A stretch of 64,000 bases of DNA from Cavia porcellus (GCF_034190915.1 NW_026947485.1:132386337-132450336), one strand, 5' to 3'. Shown: positions 20,966-34,202, numbered from the stretch's first letter. Notes: generated by a model not told the origin, from the letters alone. Made by a program: numbers and translations.

Positions 20966-22699
20966 CTCACAAGTTCAGAAAAACTTGGAGAGAAATATAG
21001 AAAAGCAGCATCTTCTCAGATTTGGTGGCAAAGCTTCAGGCTAGCAGCCCAGATTTTTACAGGCTGAACAATATTCAGTGCAGAGCCATAGGATGGGTTT
21101 TGATGAGCGATTAAAACATTGTAAATATTAGGACCGTGTTTTTTTTCTAAGACTGGGGCCCAGTGTGTTAGCTGGTGACAGTGGGGAAGTATCTGCAAAC
21201 TCTTGGCAATTATTGCTATTACCATCTTGATTATTATTTTGCTGAGCTGGCTGTTGGTAATTACTTGTTTATTCAGCTCACTGTTGGTAGTTTGATTGCT
21301 GAATCGATCTCTTCAGTAATCCCTATAATGGTATCCTACAACAGCAAATGCCTTCTTTCACAATAGCAAGGTCATATCCCTCTTAACAACAAGGTCCCAC
21401 CCTACAACAGCAAGAAAGTCCTCTAGCCCCAAATCAAGATTCCACATTAAAATAATGCATTCTTTGCACAACCTTTCAATCTACTGATGGTTTATTCTAG
21501 TCTGGTCCACAGTGTCCTGATTCAAGTGTATAATCCTGCATTTTTTTTTATTCTTTTAGTGTACTGGTTTTCTTGTATCTTTATTTCCTCCTCTGCAGTT
21601 CCTGGAAGGATTAGTTACAAGGTTATGAAAACTTGTAAGTAGACTTATTAAGGCTAATAATATGGATCAATAAAATCTTTATAATTAACAACAAAGAATA
21701 GCAGTTGATTTTGTGCTCAAGCATCAACACAGAGTGCCAGCCAGCGGGCCTGCCAATGTTCAGGTAACTTGTGCCCAGAATCTAACTGGTTAATGGAAGC
21801 AACAGTGGAGACAGTGTGCAAAAGCAGGCCAAGGCTGAGAATTAAGCCAGAGGGAGACTAAGATGCTGCAAGTGGGCAGCTTCCTGCTTGTGGGCCAATG
21901 CTGAACTGGAGTTGTGACTGCAGGGCTGACAGGGTTTTATTATAATATCTCCCTCTAAATTCTGCCATGCAGCTTCCCTGCCGCCTAAGATAATGCCTAT
22001 TGCTGAGCATCTGCAGTTATACAAAGGATTATTACTTTTGGCTGAGAGCTTTCTGATAGAGGATACTTTATTAGAAAATGAAATAGCAGCCTTCACCTGC
22101 AGTGAGGCTGGGACACAGCATAGATTTTTAATTTGGCATTTTCACAACACAGCATATTCAGATGCACTTGGCTTGCCTTCCTTAATTGCTTCTTGAGTGT
22201 CTTTGAGATTTGTCCTCTGGGAGGCAGTATGTTTGAAGTCTTTGTTATTACAATATAAAAGTACTTCTCCCTGTGTTTCTTAAACGTTGACTACTATTTT
22301 TGTCCTGTTATCAGACTCAAGACTGCAAATGCTCAATTTCTTTTCAGACATTTAAAAAGATCAGTTGTTAATTATGATATTGATCATTTAAAAATGGAAA
22401 AGATAAGGGTAACTTATTCTCTAATAAATAATCGCTCAATTTCTCTAAGAGTGCTTTATAAAAGAATTTGTTAGGGAGCGTAGGGAGAGATAGTAAAACA
22501 AAAAATCTGTATTTAAACAGAACAAGTGATGCATTTTATGTAATGAGAGAGATTATAGCTAACTTTGAAAAGACACTCATTAGAAAATGTTCATTGTTGT
22601 AATTCCAAGAAAATTTTCACAGGAAAAATAAGTATTATTCATAAATCTCAAAATTCATCCCATAGTTTTCCTCTTAAAAGCACAATTGTTGCAAACTCT
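20966..22699. other. Unique sequence, candidate conserved noncoding element
   Basis: No repeats recognised. 21690-22260 is richer in G/C and in mixed-sequence words than its surroundings and has short open frames on both strands (84 codons minus at 21842-22096; 67 codons plus at 21993-22196), neither with a recognisable domain. It could be a conserved noncoding element or simply unique DNA. Confidence 0.35.
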
Positions 22700-22804
22700 T
22701 GGGGTTTTTTTGTTTGTTTGTTTGTTTGTTTGGTACTGGGGTCAAACTCATGACCTTGCGCTTGCCATGCAGGTGCTTATACCACTGAGCTAAATCCCCG
22801 GCCC
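22700..22804 (-). repeat. ID SINE with TTTG tail
   Basis: Complement of the ID unit: 'aactcatgaccttgcgcttg', 'ccatgcaggtgcttatacca' and 'ctgagctaaatccccggccc'. The tail on the minus strand is (caaa)n, seen as five to six tttg units at 22708-22732. Confidence 0.9.
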
Positions 22805-22805
22805 A

Positions 22806-24035
22806 ATGGTAGCTAACTTTTGAGAATAAAATATATTAAATATATACAATTCCCTTCTGCTTTCTGGTACTTGCCCCACATACTCAAGGACATTATCTCT
22901 TCTCAGGCCATGACATCACTCCTCCTAGTCAATCTTTATTCTCTTTACATGAAAGAAATTGGTACTTTTATATCATTATTGGAAACAGGATAGGGAAAGG
23001 TTTTAGAAAAATCTAGAAAAGCAATTGGGTACAGCCAATGTTATTGGCTCTTGATAGACTTTGATTGACTTATGTGGGTGATACACACACTCCAGGAGCG
23101 AGTGCTGGGTATGGGTAGGTAAATGTGTCTGATGAGAGAGACAAGAAAGTTGGTTATGAGAATGTGAAGGCTGCTCAGTTACTGTGCCTCTCATGCATGC
23201 TCTGGCCTTTCTCAAATCACCATTCTTACAATAGCTCATTCATTAATGGCCTTTATTATATACTAAGCATTGTTCTAAGCACTGCATACATATTAACTCC
23301 TTAACTCTGATAATCAGAATGGGTCCTCATTTCTTTTTACTCTCATTCTGTAAACATATATGCAGAAACACACACGCATACATATGGATTATGCATAATA
23401 CATATGCATATATCAGATTTTGAATTTTTTAGTCAAGGAAATTTATATCTTATCTCCTTGGACTGCTATTTCTTGAACTCTCACAGTGATTGATAATGCC
23501 TTGCCATTGATATGATGGGGACTGCCCAGGTCATGACTTTTTCCAATCCCATTACAGTTTTGTCCTTGTCACATGAATATATTTTCATCTGTTTGGAGAT
23601 GGGATAAGTTTTACTCATTAGTTGAGTAAGAAAGTGCACATAGACCTCGTACAGAAGAGGTGCTCATGTTTGTGGGAGGACACAGAACCTGACTGCAGCC
23701 TTAAACAAAGTGGGTTGGGACTGAAAGATTTCCATAGAACCCGGAAGTTATCTCCAAGGTCATATTTAAAACTTTCCTTTGTCAAGGTGAAATTTTTACT
23801 CAAGGGAAAATTCCACAAGTGAAGGAATATGTAAATATAACTAGAAAGTGGAGATGAGATGATGTATGTAATTAGACAGTTATTCAAAGGGCAAGTGGAT
23901 ATGCTGAAATTTTCCTTGTGAAATTGGGTTAACTCATCTTTTCATTTTAAAATAATTTAGTGATTTGTGAAAGCAGAATGTACTTCTTTTACTTGTAACT
24001 TTAGAAAATGAATTCCACTTCTTCAGTCAAGCAAT
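22806..24035. other. No gene; one probable MIR fragment
   Basis: Mostly unrecognised. 23230-23345 ('cctttattatatactaagca', 'ttgttctaagcactgcatac') looks like the 3' half of a minus-strand MIR. A run of 'catacatatg' words at 23355-23415 is weakly repetitive. Confidence 0.4.
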
Positions 24036-24039
24036 AAAT

Positions 24040-24150
24040 TCTTCTTTGAGCATCTTCTATTTTGCAAATGAAAAAATTGAAACCCAGATATGTTAAATGG
24101 TTTGGTAAAAGTCATATGCTATGTTAGTAACAAAGCCGTATTCTAACTTA
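24040..24150 (-). repeat. MIR SINE fragment
   Basis: 'attttgcaaatgaaaaaattg', 'aacccagatatgttaaatgg' and 'ggtaaaagtcatatgctatg' follow the complement of the MIR core ('ttttacagatgaggaaactgag', 'ggttaagtaacttgcc', 'aaggtcacacagcta'). Confidence 0.5.
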
Positions 24151-24249
24151 GAATACATCTTTGATTGAATAAAGATTCAAGGTCTACCACATACCTTGCT
24201 CCTGGTAGGAACTCAGTAAATATTATTTGAGTGAATCAATTGTTCTGCA

Positions 24250-26225
24250 TGGGCACTGATCTATCAGGAAAAATGTTGGCTTACCTGACTGGTGCAGCCC
24301 CAGTGGTGCACCCTCAAGGCTGTGAAGCTATACATCTGCCCTACAGCAAGGAGCAAGTTACTTAGGGTTTCTTTAATTCAGTCCGCTCTGTCTAGTTATA
24401 TCCCAAGCCACAATTTTAAACCAAAAAGTAGAAATCAAGCTCTTCACTTCTGGTGTTTTGTATTTTCCACTACTGTATGTCTAAAGATATGGATAGAAAT
24501 TCAGTGAGATGATAGTAGAAAGAGGAATTAGCTGGGTTATTTGAACAACAAGGCAGAGGCAAGTGAGTTCTCTGGATAGAATAACTAAAAGCTTAACCCC
24601 AAAGCATAGGCAGAGACAAGAGTAAGGCTCAGCCTACAAGAAAATAAAAAGTGAAGAAGTTGTTGACATCATGAGAGTCTCTGAATAAAATGAATCACTT
24701 AAAATCCAAATAAGAAAACCCTTAACACATTTCCTGATCAAAGGTTGTTCAGAGCTCCAAGAAAAAGAAGCAGTTAGAAGAAGATAATAGATGTAACTGA
24801 CTCACCACCTAGTTTCTTCAATCATAGTCTTTGCTTGCAACAGTCTGATACCTCCCTAGAATACAAAATTACAGATGCCTGAAGTAGCAACCTCCTTGGC
24901 AATGAGATTTAAAAAATATCATGAAGAAAAGCATGCTACCTGTTGAAGCTCTTCCCACTTAGTTTTGGAAAACATCCTACAGATGTATGTAGTCTGGAAG
25001 TAACAGTAGAAGATTTTTTTAGATTTGAAGATGATCAACCTTAAACTGCAACAGGAAGAATCAGCAGGTTAAACTGATTTCCCTTTTTCCAGAAGGAATA
25101 TTGGAGGAGACCTACTGTGCATCAGAAAATTAGATGAAACAGAGGTTTCTTCAGTGGACGTCACTCACTCCTAGTCTTTTTTAAATGAATAGCAGGTGTT
25201 CAACCTATCAAATTAAGATACCTTGGACTCTTTTCCCAACTGCTCCTCTTTCTCTCTGCAGCTACTTGGTGACTCATCACTCCACTAGGGATTCAGCAGA
25301 GTAAAGGCCATAAGTGAAATGTTCCGCAGTGAACTCAAGGCCAGATCCAAATCTTCTTAAGACTCTGTTTTAGACCATTTATTTTACCACTTCTTCCACT
25401 GGTATAAATAATGACTCAGCTCATTCACAATCTTCTCCATGTTGTATGAAATAAGTACAGCTGTCTAATGTACATCTAAAAGTAACTAAACTTTCCTAAG
25501 AAGAAATTGTGCCTACTGTTGTATTACTTTTTTTTAAATGGAAAAAAAGGTATTTTCATAACAAATAATGAAAGAATAGCAATAGTTAATAAGTTATATA
25601 TTGCTATCTTTAAAGTAGTTGCTCAGAGCACAAGATATGGGCATAAAAATTTCTCCAATCAATATCAGCACAAACGTTTCCTTTTAATGAATTAAGAGAT
25701 ACTAATAGTATAACTGACAGAGGGACAAAGGTGAGAAAAATGCTGACATATTTCTTACTTTTTAAAATGTTCTATTCTTTAGGTATGCTGAGTACACCTA
25801 GTTTGCCTAACTTATAAATCATATGAATGTATCTACCCCTTGACCACTCAGAACTCAATAAACTATTGATCATCCACAATTTCAGAGTCCAGAGTCCTCA
25901 CCATTACACCATGAAACCCACATGATCACCCACATTTTCACACCTAGGCAATTATCAGTGGAATGATCTGGTCTTCTGACACCTGAGTCATATGACCCTA
26001 ACTCATAAATGGCCTGTAGCTGAGATAGCTCTGCACACGGAAATGGGATGCTGTTTCCTTTTTTTCCATTTTCCCCCCTAAACCCTGGGGAGGAACATCC
26101 TTACTGTGACTCCATAACTGTTTGCATCCATGAAGCCCAGATGTGACTTGATAGTCATTCTAGATTAGTGGAAGTGGAAGGTAATGCGGTCCAAAGGAGA
26201 AAGCAGATAACCTCACTTTGAAGTT
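24250..26225. other. No gene or repeat recognised
   Basis: About 2 kb without recognised repeats. No exon-like frame with paired splice sites was found; the largest frames are 60-71 codons (24292-24507 and 25507-25695, plus) and carry no motif. 24900-25330 has a balanced base composition and may be worth a conservation check. Confidence 0.35.
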
Positions 26226-26227
26226 AA

Positions 26228-26392
26228 TGAATATTTATTTATTTATTTTTATCTTTTTGAGTCACGGTTTCACTATGTAGCTCAGGCTGGCCTTAAATTC
26301 ACTGTGTAGCCCAGGCTGGCCTCAAACTTGCACAGATTCTCTCACCTTGGCCTCCCTAGTGTTGGGATTCTAGGCATTCCCAGCCCTGAAGT
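26228..26392 (-). repeat. B1 SINE
   Basis: Complement of B1 with internal duplication: 'tttttgagtcacggtttcac', 'gtagctcaggctggccttaa', then again 'gtagcccaggctggcctcaa', 'cttggcctccctagtgttgg'. Its A tail on the minus strand is (aaat)n, seen as ttta units at 26232-26250. Confidence 0.9.
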
Positions 26393-26394
26393 TA

Positions 26395-29180
26395 ACGAAT
26401 ATTTAAAAGTGTCAGCCCTGCCCATGACTGGTAAATAATGATTTGTCATGCTTAGACTGGATGACTTTCACATTTGCCTTTGTCTTTTGAATGTCTGAAC
26501 ACACAGACAAGAAAACACCTTTAACCTTATAAGCATGCTGTCTCCACTAGAACTATCTGTGCTTTGTTTTAGCTAATTACTGAAAATTAATAATTTATAC
26601 ACAAAAAGGATTGCATTTGAATCTTTAATTTCTAATATCTTATTGTAGTTTCCAGGTACATGAATGGGGTCTATAACTGTTGAGTTTTCTATTTCTTAAT
26701 TGAAGAATATTTCAGAGGTAATTTACCCATGTTGGATCTGTATTTCCTCAGTTCTAAATGAAGGCTTGAGTTAAATTAGATTGCATGTTTTATTTGATGA
26801 GCACCTACCAATCAAAGCAGGGCTAAATATTATCTTATAATAATTAAAATTTCAATATTCAGATAGCAAGTGACTTTTCCCAATAATGATTCGTACTTTT
26901 ATATTTTTTGAAAAGAAGCATAATATCTAATGACCCTGTAAATAACAATCATCTGATGGCAAGAAATTGGCTCTATTATTTCGATTGGGTCATTGCTTTC
27001 CAGTTTGCCATAGTCTTGCAGCTCCTTGCTAAATTCCTAACACTTGCTTTGCTTTCCTACTTCTGGCCTGTTTGTTCATCTATATTCCTTCTCTGCTTCT
27101 TGTGAGCGATCCTTAACTCCAAACTCTGAAAAGTCTGTGATTCCAGACTATTAAGAAGGTTCAAGAATAATTTACTTATAAAATAAGATATTTTGTTGAG
27201 AATGGAGCTATTTTTAAAATTCCCAAAGTAAGTCCCGAACTGTTTTTTAAATTCCTAAAAGGTATGTTTGATGACTTTGGGCACATATGGTGGAGATTGG
27301 TATTGTTTTAGTTATTAGCTAAGGTTCAGTCATGTTCTAGATGCTGCCCACAGTTCTTTTCACATAGAACTCTCCAACGCAGCTCTTCATCTCCTCAGAC
27401 CAGCAAGGGGACTTCTCCTTCTATTCTATTCACACTGAGTTATATAAAGCACAGACTAATATTTGTAACCATCCAGTCACTCCAGGGGAGTAGACTGGAT
27501 GTGGGTTTAAACATTTAGGAGTAAGAATTATTAGAGGTTATCCTAATTATTATTAGGATCAGTCTAGCATATGTATTTTAGTATTTTTAAGTACTTCAAG
27601 AAACATTTATTTAGCACTTATCATCTGCAGCATTTGCTCAATGAAAAAGAAAAAATTAGTAATAAGTATTGTAAAAATACAATGTTGAGTAAGATATAGA
27701 CCCCCTGCCGAGAAGCTTACAGTGTAACATGAAAGTCGTAGATGAACTTGTAATTTTATGCACTCAAATATTTTGCGTATACTTAAAATGTTCTGACAAT
27801 CTCAGAGATTAGAATGTGTGAATTAGTTCTATTAAAACATAGAGTTAAAAATTTCAAACCTAACTATTGAGGATAGTATCTTCCATTCTCCATTTAACTC
27901 TGCTAGTATAAATAGGATATAAAGTTAAAAGGGTAAAACATTCACTGCTAAGCACAGAATAGGTGATCAATAGACATTTTGAAGATATTCGTTTATCTTC
28001 TTTATGGAGTAGGCAGATGACTGTTAGTGGCGAAAAAGTGATATAGATCCACTATGAGTTATTTGTAAATGCATTAACATCACACCAAGTTGCTTAGGGT
28101 GAATTATTTATGGGAAAGATAATAAAACACATATCAAAAATAAGATACTGTGTTCTCTTGAGTTGCCACTATGTAATATGTATCTTACCCCGACCCTTAC
28201 CCAACCACCTTACTGCTGAGGAAAAGAAATATTTCAAATCCCTACAAACAAGATTGCAGTCAGGTAATTTAAGGATGCAAACACACAGGACACATGGGGC
28301 TAAATAACATCTCTACTTAATGTGATTGATACCAAAACTCTCACTGGGCACTAATGAGATCTTTGATTACTGTAGAGGCAGCATGTGGTCTTTAACTGGG
28401 GGGGGGAGTGCTTTTCTCTGTGCTTTATGACATTCTTAGCAGTGAGAAAAATGGAGAACAAGCCCTGGTGCACTCAAAATTACCTGATGAAGAAGCTTGT
28501 CTTATAAAGTCAGAAATAATTTCTGTGTACACTGGTCTACTAGCAATGCATATGCATACGTACATAGCAGTATTTACATATAATAAATGAGACACCATTC
28601 CTTATTTTTTGAAAACCAAATCACAGTATGAACAGTTTTCTGTTTTTCAGATGAAAATATGACCACGTTTGTGTTTTTTAAATTCTCATTTTGTGGGTCA
28701 GATAAAAAAATTAAAGTTTTTTGATCACATCAACTTTGCGTATACATTCTTGCTGGCCTATTCTCCTGTCACTAAAGGTGCTGCTCCTTTTCATTTAAGC
28801 CTTGACATTTAAAAAATACTCAATTTTCCATAGCTTTCTCTTCATTTATTGTCGATCAGCAGGACATTTAGACTTGTTGGCTAGCGGGTTTAATCCCCAT
28901 TTTACAGAGGAGAGCATGACTAGATGTTACAGATCATTTGCCTCCTAGTGACTGCATCTTGAGATGAAAAAAAGGACAAGCATACATATAAATGTGCTGA
29001 TTATGACAGTGGGGGAGTCAGGAGCTTGTATTTTATTACCTCGGTTATTACTTTTATGTATGCTGTAGATCAGGGGATGAGTCCTGCAGACTCTTATCTT
29101 GCCTTGGTAGTTGGAACAATGTGTTTGTAAGTAACATCAGTCCCAGCTGCTTAGGGACTATCTGGTTTGTCTGTTTGTTT
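26395..29180. other. No gene; scattered ancient-repeat traces
   Basis: AT-rich and largely unrecognised. 27595-27750 ('catttatttagcacttatc', 'ccctgccgagaagcttacag') and 36150-36270 share the pattern of an ancient mammalian repeat ('ttattgagcacctactatgtg...'), name not recalled. 28900-28925 ('ccccattttacagaggaga') is a MIR-core trace. Confidence 0.35.
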
Positions 29181-29184
29181 GTTT

Positions 29185-29345
29185 CCCCCCATTTTTATTA
29201 GTATTTGTTTGCAATAAGTAATAATACATTTATCACAGGGAAGTTTATACATACACATATCCCATCTTGATTCGTTTCACTTCCCCTTCTTCCTCCCATT
29301 TTCCTCCATACTCAAATCCCCTCCCAACTCCACAGAGTTAATTTT
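29185..29345 (-). mobile_element. L1 3'UTR fragment
   Basis: 'atttttattagtatttgtttgcaataag' followed by a long C/T-rich strand ('ccccttcttcctcccattttcc'-type sequence at 29283-29330). On the minus strand this is the purine-rich tract and A-rich end typical of L1 3'UTRs. A similar arrangement is at 40950-41260. Confidence 0.5.
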
Positions 29346-29349
29346 TTTT

Positions 29350-30115
29350 AAAGTTTAGATTCCTTTCCAGACATGTAATCAGACATAGGACCATCAAGCT
29401 ACTGCTTCATTCACAAATAACTCTTTATTTAAAAATTTCCAAGAATCTTTGTTGGTTCTACATTGTAAAATAATTTTGTACCAGCTGTTTGTTGCAAAAT
29501 TGCCCCTCTTTGTAATATCACCAAATACTGCTGGACCTCAGTATCAATTGTGTTAATGTGTCAAGTATGAGTGCATTGGAGATAGAAGTGTTTTTATTTA
29601 AATTTTCTGGATACTATGATATTTTGTGGAGAATTTTGTTCTTGGAATAATTTTCTTCCTGCCAGAAGGATTTCTAATTGTCAGTTTCTTCCCTAATTCA
29701 TTTCTCAACATGCTGCAGAATCATATTTTAAAGTCTGTGATACAGGTGCATAGAAATGAGGCACCAGTACCTGGGAAGAAACAGTAAACTGGGTGTGTAA
29801 ATGAATAGACCTTGTCAATACCTTGGAAGAGGAAAAGGTTTGGATTAGGCCAGATTAATTTTGAAAGTGAAAGTGCAGTTGGAGTATCTCTTTTGTGGGA
29901 TACTAACTTCTGATTATGCCATAACTGGCTTAATATACAACAATATAATTGTCTGGATCAAGTTGAATTAGTTTGTGTCATTTTATAAATACCATGCTAT
30001 ACAGCCTGTTGGGTAAAAACTAAGGAACATATAACAACTGCTCTTGTGACATTCTCAGTAATGAGGCTTATTCAGACAAGGAAGGCAACAAATATGCAAC
30101 CAATTGAGACCCATT
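29350..30115. other. No gene or repeat recognised
   Basis: Single-copy-looking AT-rich sequence with no open frame above 60 codons and no repeat landmarks that I could place. Confidence 0.35.
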
Positions 30116-30117
30116 AA

Positions 30118-30330
30118 AGGAGCCAGATGCGGTATGTAATCTCAAACATTGGGGCAACTGAGGCAGAAAGATACAAATCTATGGTTATCTGGGTAATTTA
30201 GCAAGATTCTGTTCCAAAATAAAACTGACAGAAAAAAAAGAGACTATGAGTGTAGCTCAGTGCATGCTTGCCTGCCTTCATACATTAGGCCCAGTGTTCA
30301 GTTTCCAGGGAGACAGAGACGGGGAGAGAA
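30118..30330 (+). repeat. B1-ID chimeric SINE
   Basis: Plus-strand B1 unit ('agccagatgcggtatg', 'caactgaggcagaaagat', 'caagattctgttccaaaa') with an A-rich linker, then an ID unit whose box A is visible ('gagtgtagctcagtgcatgc'). The tail after 30310 is purine-rich. Confidence 0.8.
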
Positions 30331-30899
30331 AGGGTGAGGGGATAGGAGAGGACTTTGCAAGATGCTGGTTATGCACTGAGTGTAAGACTATCAGACAGCA
30401 AAGACCAATTTTCCGGAAGTCAAGTGAGCTGAGGTCTTAGTATGTCAAAAAAGGAATGAGCAGCCTCAGAGAAAAAGTAAATCAGCATAGGAATTATTAC
30501 ATCTTTCCTAGGTCAGTATCCAAGAAGCACAGCCTGAGAAGAGGTGCTTATATCTATGACTTACTGGAAGTTCTCTGGAAAGAAACAGAACAGGAGGGGA
30601 CAGGGAAGAAGTCAAGCAGGGATGCGACTTGTCTGTACCTGCAGGGAGCTCCACAGTGTGATTAGCACCACACAATTGTCACACTTCAGGATGAGGAAAG
30701 CTTTGTGTCCAGCCTCAGTCCCAGTCAGCTTGGAATGTGGCATTTTTGGGGTGAGGTAGTTGTTCCTTGAGGAACATTCCTTGAGGCAGTTGTTCAGAAG
30801 CATACAGATGTCAGCTATTTATGGATTACTTTCCAGCACCTGCGGATGGATGGGCACACTGTCCTGGTCAACAGTGACTATTGTTCTTTCCATTCTTCC

Positions 30900-31110
30900 T
30901 ATGTCTCCAGTACCCTTATAAGCATTACGCATATGTAGGATGCATTAATTCTGTGAGGTAGATAGTAACATTGGTCCTTGAGAAATGTAAGAAAAGTAGA
31001 GCACAGAGAAGTTCAGTGAAGTAATAAAGGGCACACAGCAGGGAAGTGGTAGAGCCTTGATTTGGACGCATTCAATCTGATTTTGAAGACCCTGCAGCCC
31101 TGGCTCTCTG
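30900..31110 (-). repeat. MIR SINE
   Basis: Complement of MIR: 'ttataagcattacgcatatg', 'aattctgtgaggtagatagt', 'agcacagagaagttcagtga', 'agggcacacagcagggaagt' and 'ggtagagccttgatttgga' appear in family order. Confidence 0.75.
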
Positions 31111-31114
31111 CTAT

Positions 31115-31725
31115 GTGGTTGTAGCAGGCCATGTCACCTCAAAAGTGGAAAAATTGCACCTGAATTTGCTTATACTTTGTTTCTCATTTCTTCTTAGAAA
31201 GAATTGTTTAGGCTATGATTCACTTGCATTCTGACAGAACTGAGATTTAACAGTTGATTCCAGGAAAACATTCCCATAGCCCCCAAACAGTAGCAGCTAC
31301 TGGATAGCAACTCCTATGCCATTTTCTGGGAAAAACCACATTCCTCACATCTCTTAATGACGGCTTCTCTCTGCAAGTGCGTTGTGTTCCCCAAGCTTTC
31401 TGAGTTTCAGCCACATAGTCACTTTGTGAATGAATCGCATTTTCTCCTGCCCTAGGATTTTTACACGTGTTGTTTCATCAGGTTAAAATGAGCCTCCTAT
31501 TGTATCATCCTTCAGTCACTGTATGTTTGGTTACTTCTTCATGATTCTACAAAGTTAAATCATCAGGTTTCACTACCTCCCTTTTCTGGTCCCTTGTCTA
31601 GGCTAGGATTTCTTTTTTTCTTTTTTTTTTTTGTCATAATTCTCATTTAACTAAATTCCTTTTCTTCAGAACTGCCATCTCATTCCACATTTATACATAC
31701 ATACATATATAGGAGTATTCAATTT
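31115..31725. other. No gene; T-rich tract
   Basis: Nothing coding. A T-rich tract at 31610-31634 might mark the tail of a minus-strand retroposed sequence, but its body is not recognised. Confidence 0.35.
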
Positions 31726-31727
31726 GT

Positions 31728-31870
31728 GTCTGTTTTTTCTCCTGGACTATGCATTTCTTGAGGTCAGGGATTGCAGAGACCACTCAGAAGGATAATGAAC
31801 ATAGACTTGAAACATTGTGGATTTTCAATAGGTACGTGATGTGATGGAATGAATGATGGAAAGAATGCAT
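31728..31870 (+). mobile_element. L2 LINE 3' end fragment
   Basis: 'ctggactatgcatttcttgagg' then 'tcagggattgcagag' and 'gtggattttcaataggtacg' ending 'ggaatgaatgatgg' follow the L2 3' terminus ('ctccttgagggcaggga', 'ctcaataaatgtt', 'tgaatgaatga'). Confidence 0.6.
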
Positions 31871-31879
31871 ACTGTCTGC

Positions 31880-33190
31880 TCCTAGGCTTCTCATTCCAGA
31901 CTTACCTCTTAGGTGCAGCTGTTTCTTGCACTCTGCGGTTGGGATTATATCTCAAAGGTTTGTACCCAGTGGCCAGGCATATCTCATTTAAAATATGGTA
32001 TCTTTTGCTCTGACCTAGCTGTGCCCAGCAAGCTCTGAGCTGCTCTGGAGATTGCCACTCTGTACCTTTTATTAAAGGTGCCACTGAAGTTTGAATGAGA
32101 TGCACTGCAGAATAAAGAAACCATGAGTATCATCATCATATTCTGTTGGTGGATATCTTTGGGGTACTGCAAGGCCAGGCTGTGATTCACAGGTCTCCCT
32201 TTGATGCTAGCCATTGAAAACACATCCTTTTAGAAATTTGAATATTTATCTTGCTAGCATAGTAAAACACCTTAAAACAGAGAAGGCAGGTATTTAAGGC
32301 TTCTTAATAATACACTTCATATTTATTTAGCTATAAATAATTTGTTCTGTTGGTGTATTTGTATTAGTGAGAAGCTTAAAAGAATTCCAAGCATAAGGTT
32401 TTTAATGAGTGACTTTCATTAGAAATTGGCAAAAGAAACAAGAATGTATCTGTATCTGTGATTTTCATTATATTCTCAACTTGATTGTCAGTTGTAGGTA
32501 TACATTTCAAAGTAAAAGTATTGCGAGATTTGAGCTGGATAATAGCTTTAACCCTCTACAAATTCTTTTGTGGTAGCTATTATAAAGCAGTATTAATTTG
32601 TGTTGAATATGTTAGTGATTCATTTTTTTAAGAATCATTTACTATGCATCCACCTTACTAGCATCTTTTTATCCATGACTTACATAATCAAATATTTTGG
32701 GAGTTGTATCCAAATTATATAAAAGGAAATATTAAAATTCTAAAAGAAGTGTTCATTATTCTGAGAATAATTTTAACAGCCCACTAGGTCAATTACATCT
32801 CTGCCTTGAGCAACTTAACTGGATATTGAATTGGGGCCGACCCTGGTAGGGAACATTCTGGATGCTAAAATGCCAAGAATCATTGAATATGTTATAGGAT
32901 AGGAAGATGAAGCCTGGTCTGTCAAATTGAAACTGGGGTTCTGTACATAATGTAATGGCCTGATTTTGAATTTAAATATTTCAAGATAGAATACATTAGA
33001 TTTGGTATTTGTCCTATCTAATAATTCTCTAAGCTCAATAAGATGCTCCAAAATTATAGTGCTTTATAGCTTCAAGCTTAATATTATTAAACCTACAGTC
33101 TTGTACACATGAGAAGAAAGCAGATGTTAAATCTAAAATTGGGACTCTTGAATTGGCCTCTCACATGGAGCAGTTTGTGATTTACAAAGT
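31880..33190. other. No gene or repeat recognised
   Basis: 1.3 kb of AT-rich single-copy-looking DNA. Minus-strand frames of 67-79 codons (31902-32223, 32815-33051) show no domain. Could contain a conserved noncoding element (32280-32500), which only a comparison could show. Confidence 0.35.
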
Positions 33191-33193
33191 TAC

Positions 33194-33564
33194 TGTTATG
33201 GTCTCAATGTTTTTGTTGCCACAGCATTCTGGTGTTGAAATCCTAACTCCCAAGGTGATGATGTCAGGAAGTGGGGCCTTTATGGAATTGATTAGTTCAC
33301 AAAGAAGGACTCTGCATGAACAGGTTAAAGCTCTAATAAAAAAAGACCCAATCAGGCGCATTTACGCTACCCAGTATGACGTGACGCAGCTAGAAGGCGC
33401 CACCTGTGAACTGTAGGACAATCATACACCAGACATTGGACCTACTGTCTCCATTTTGAACTTTTGAGACTATACAACTGTGAGAAATAAATTTTTGTTG
33501 GTTATAAGTCTGATAGGTACCAGGTCATGATATTTTGTTATAGCAATTCAAATGGCCTAAGACC
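33194..33564 (+). repeat. MST-type MaLR LTR
   Basis: 'tgttatggtctcaatg' at the start; then 'ttgaaatcctaactcccaag', 'aagtggggcctttatggaat', 'gacgtgacgcagctagaagg' and 'caactgtgagaaataaat' in the order of MST/MLT1 LTRs, ending 'aatggcctaagacc'. 'aataaa' within the last segment is the LTR polyadenylation signal. An 87-codon open frame across it (33153-33416) is incidental. Confidence 0.8.
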
Positions 33565-33772
33565 AGGACCAGAACTCAAGAATGTCCCTTTGTAACACCT
33601 TAAATTTAGATTCCAAATTTTCATTAAGCTAATAACTATATTTATGTTCAAATGATCTCTGTCTTTAAAAGTTTTATTTATTTATTCTGTTGCAGTGGTT
33701 TCTATGACTTCAAAATACATTGCATATAATTTATTCCAGTGCTGAATGATATAAAAAAAAAATCACCCCCAC

Positions 33773-34202
33773 TGTGGGAAGCCCTGTAATTAACTGCCAC
33801 CTTATATCTGTAGGCAGCAGCCACCTTAACCTCCTCTAGGAGTTAAGTCTCCATTTGGTAGTTAAGCTTGTCTCCTCTTACCTAGCATGTTTCTCCTTAG
33901 GTCACATGCCACCCATGTGGTTTGGCCCTTTAAGGGATTATGCTAGTCAGGCTGCCTTATGAGCTCCTGGGAGGTTTGAATTACCCTATAACCCTCAGTC
34001 TTGCCACTGTTGCTAAGTTATCTGCTAACCTCTCAGAACCCAACTCCCTCTTTCCACAATACCCTGTATATTCATTACTCTTTCTTTGAATAAACGAGAC
34101 TTGATCAGAGCACTGTCTTGTTTCCATTCTTCGCGTCTCTTGTCTCTTCTCATCCCCACTCCCCCTCTAGCGCCTAGGTTGACTCACCCGTGGGCTGGAA
34201 CA
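33773..34202 (+). repeat. Solo LTR of an ERV2-like endogenous retrovirus
   Basis: Begins 'tgtgggaagccctg' and ends 'gggctggaaca', so it has TG...CA ends, and is flanked by near-identical 6-mers 'ccccac' (33767-33772) and 'caccac' (34203-34208). A 6-bp TSD fits class II (IAP/ETn-related) retroviruses. 'ttgaataaacgagac' near 34087 supplies a polyadenylation signal, followed by a T/C-rich R/U5-like part. The presence of a single LTR without internal genes implies recombination between the two LTRs of a former provirus. Subfamily not recognised. Confidence 0.75.

Noticed and set aside
33153..33416. 87-codon plus-strand open frame
   Set aside because: Lies within an MST-type LTR; incidental.
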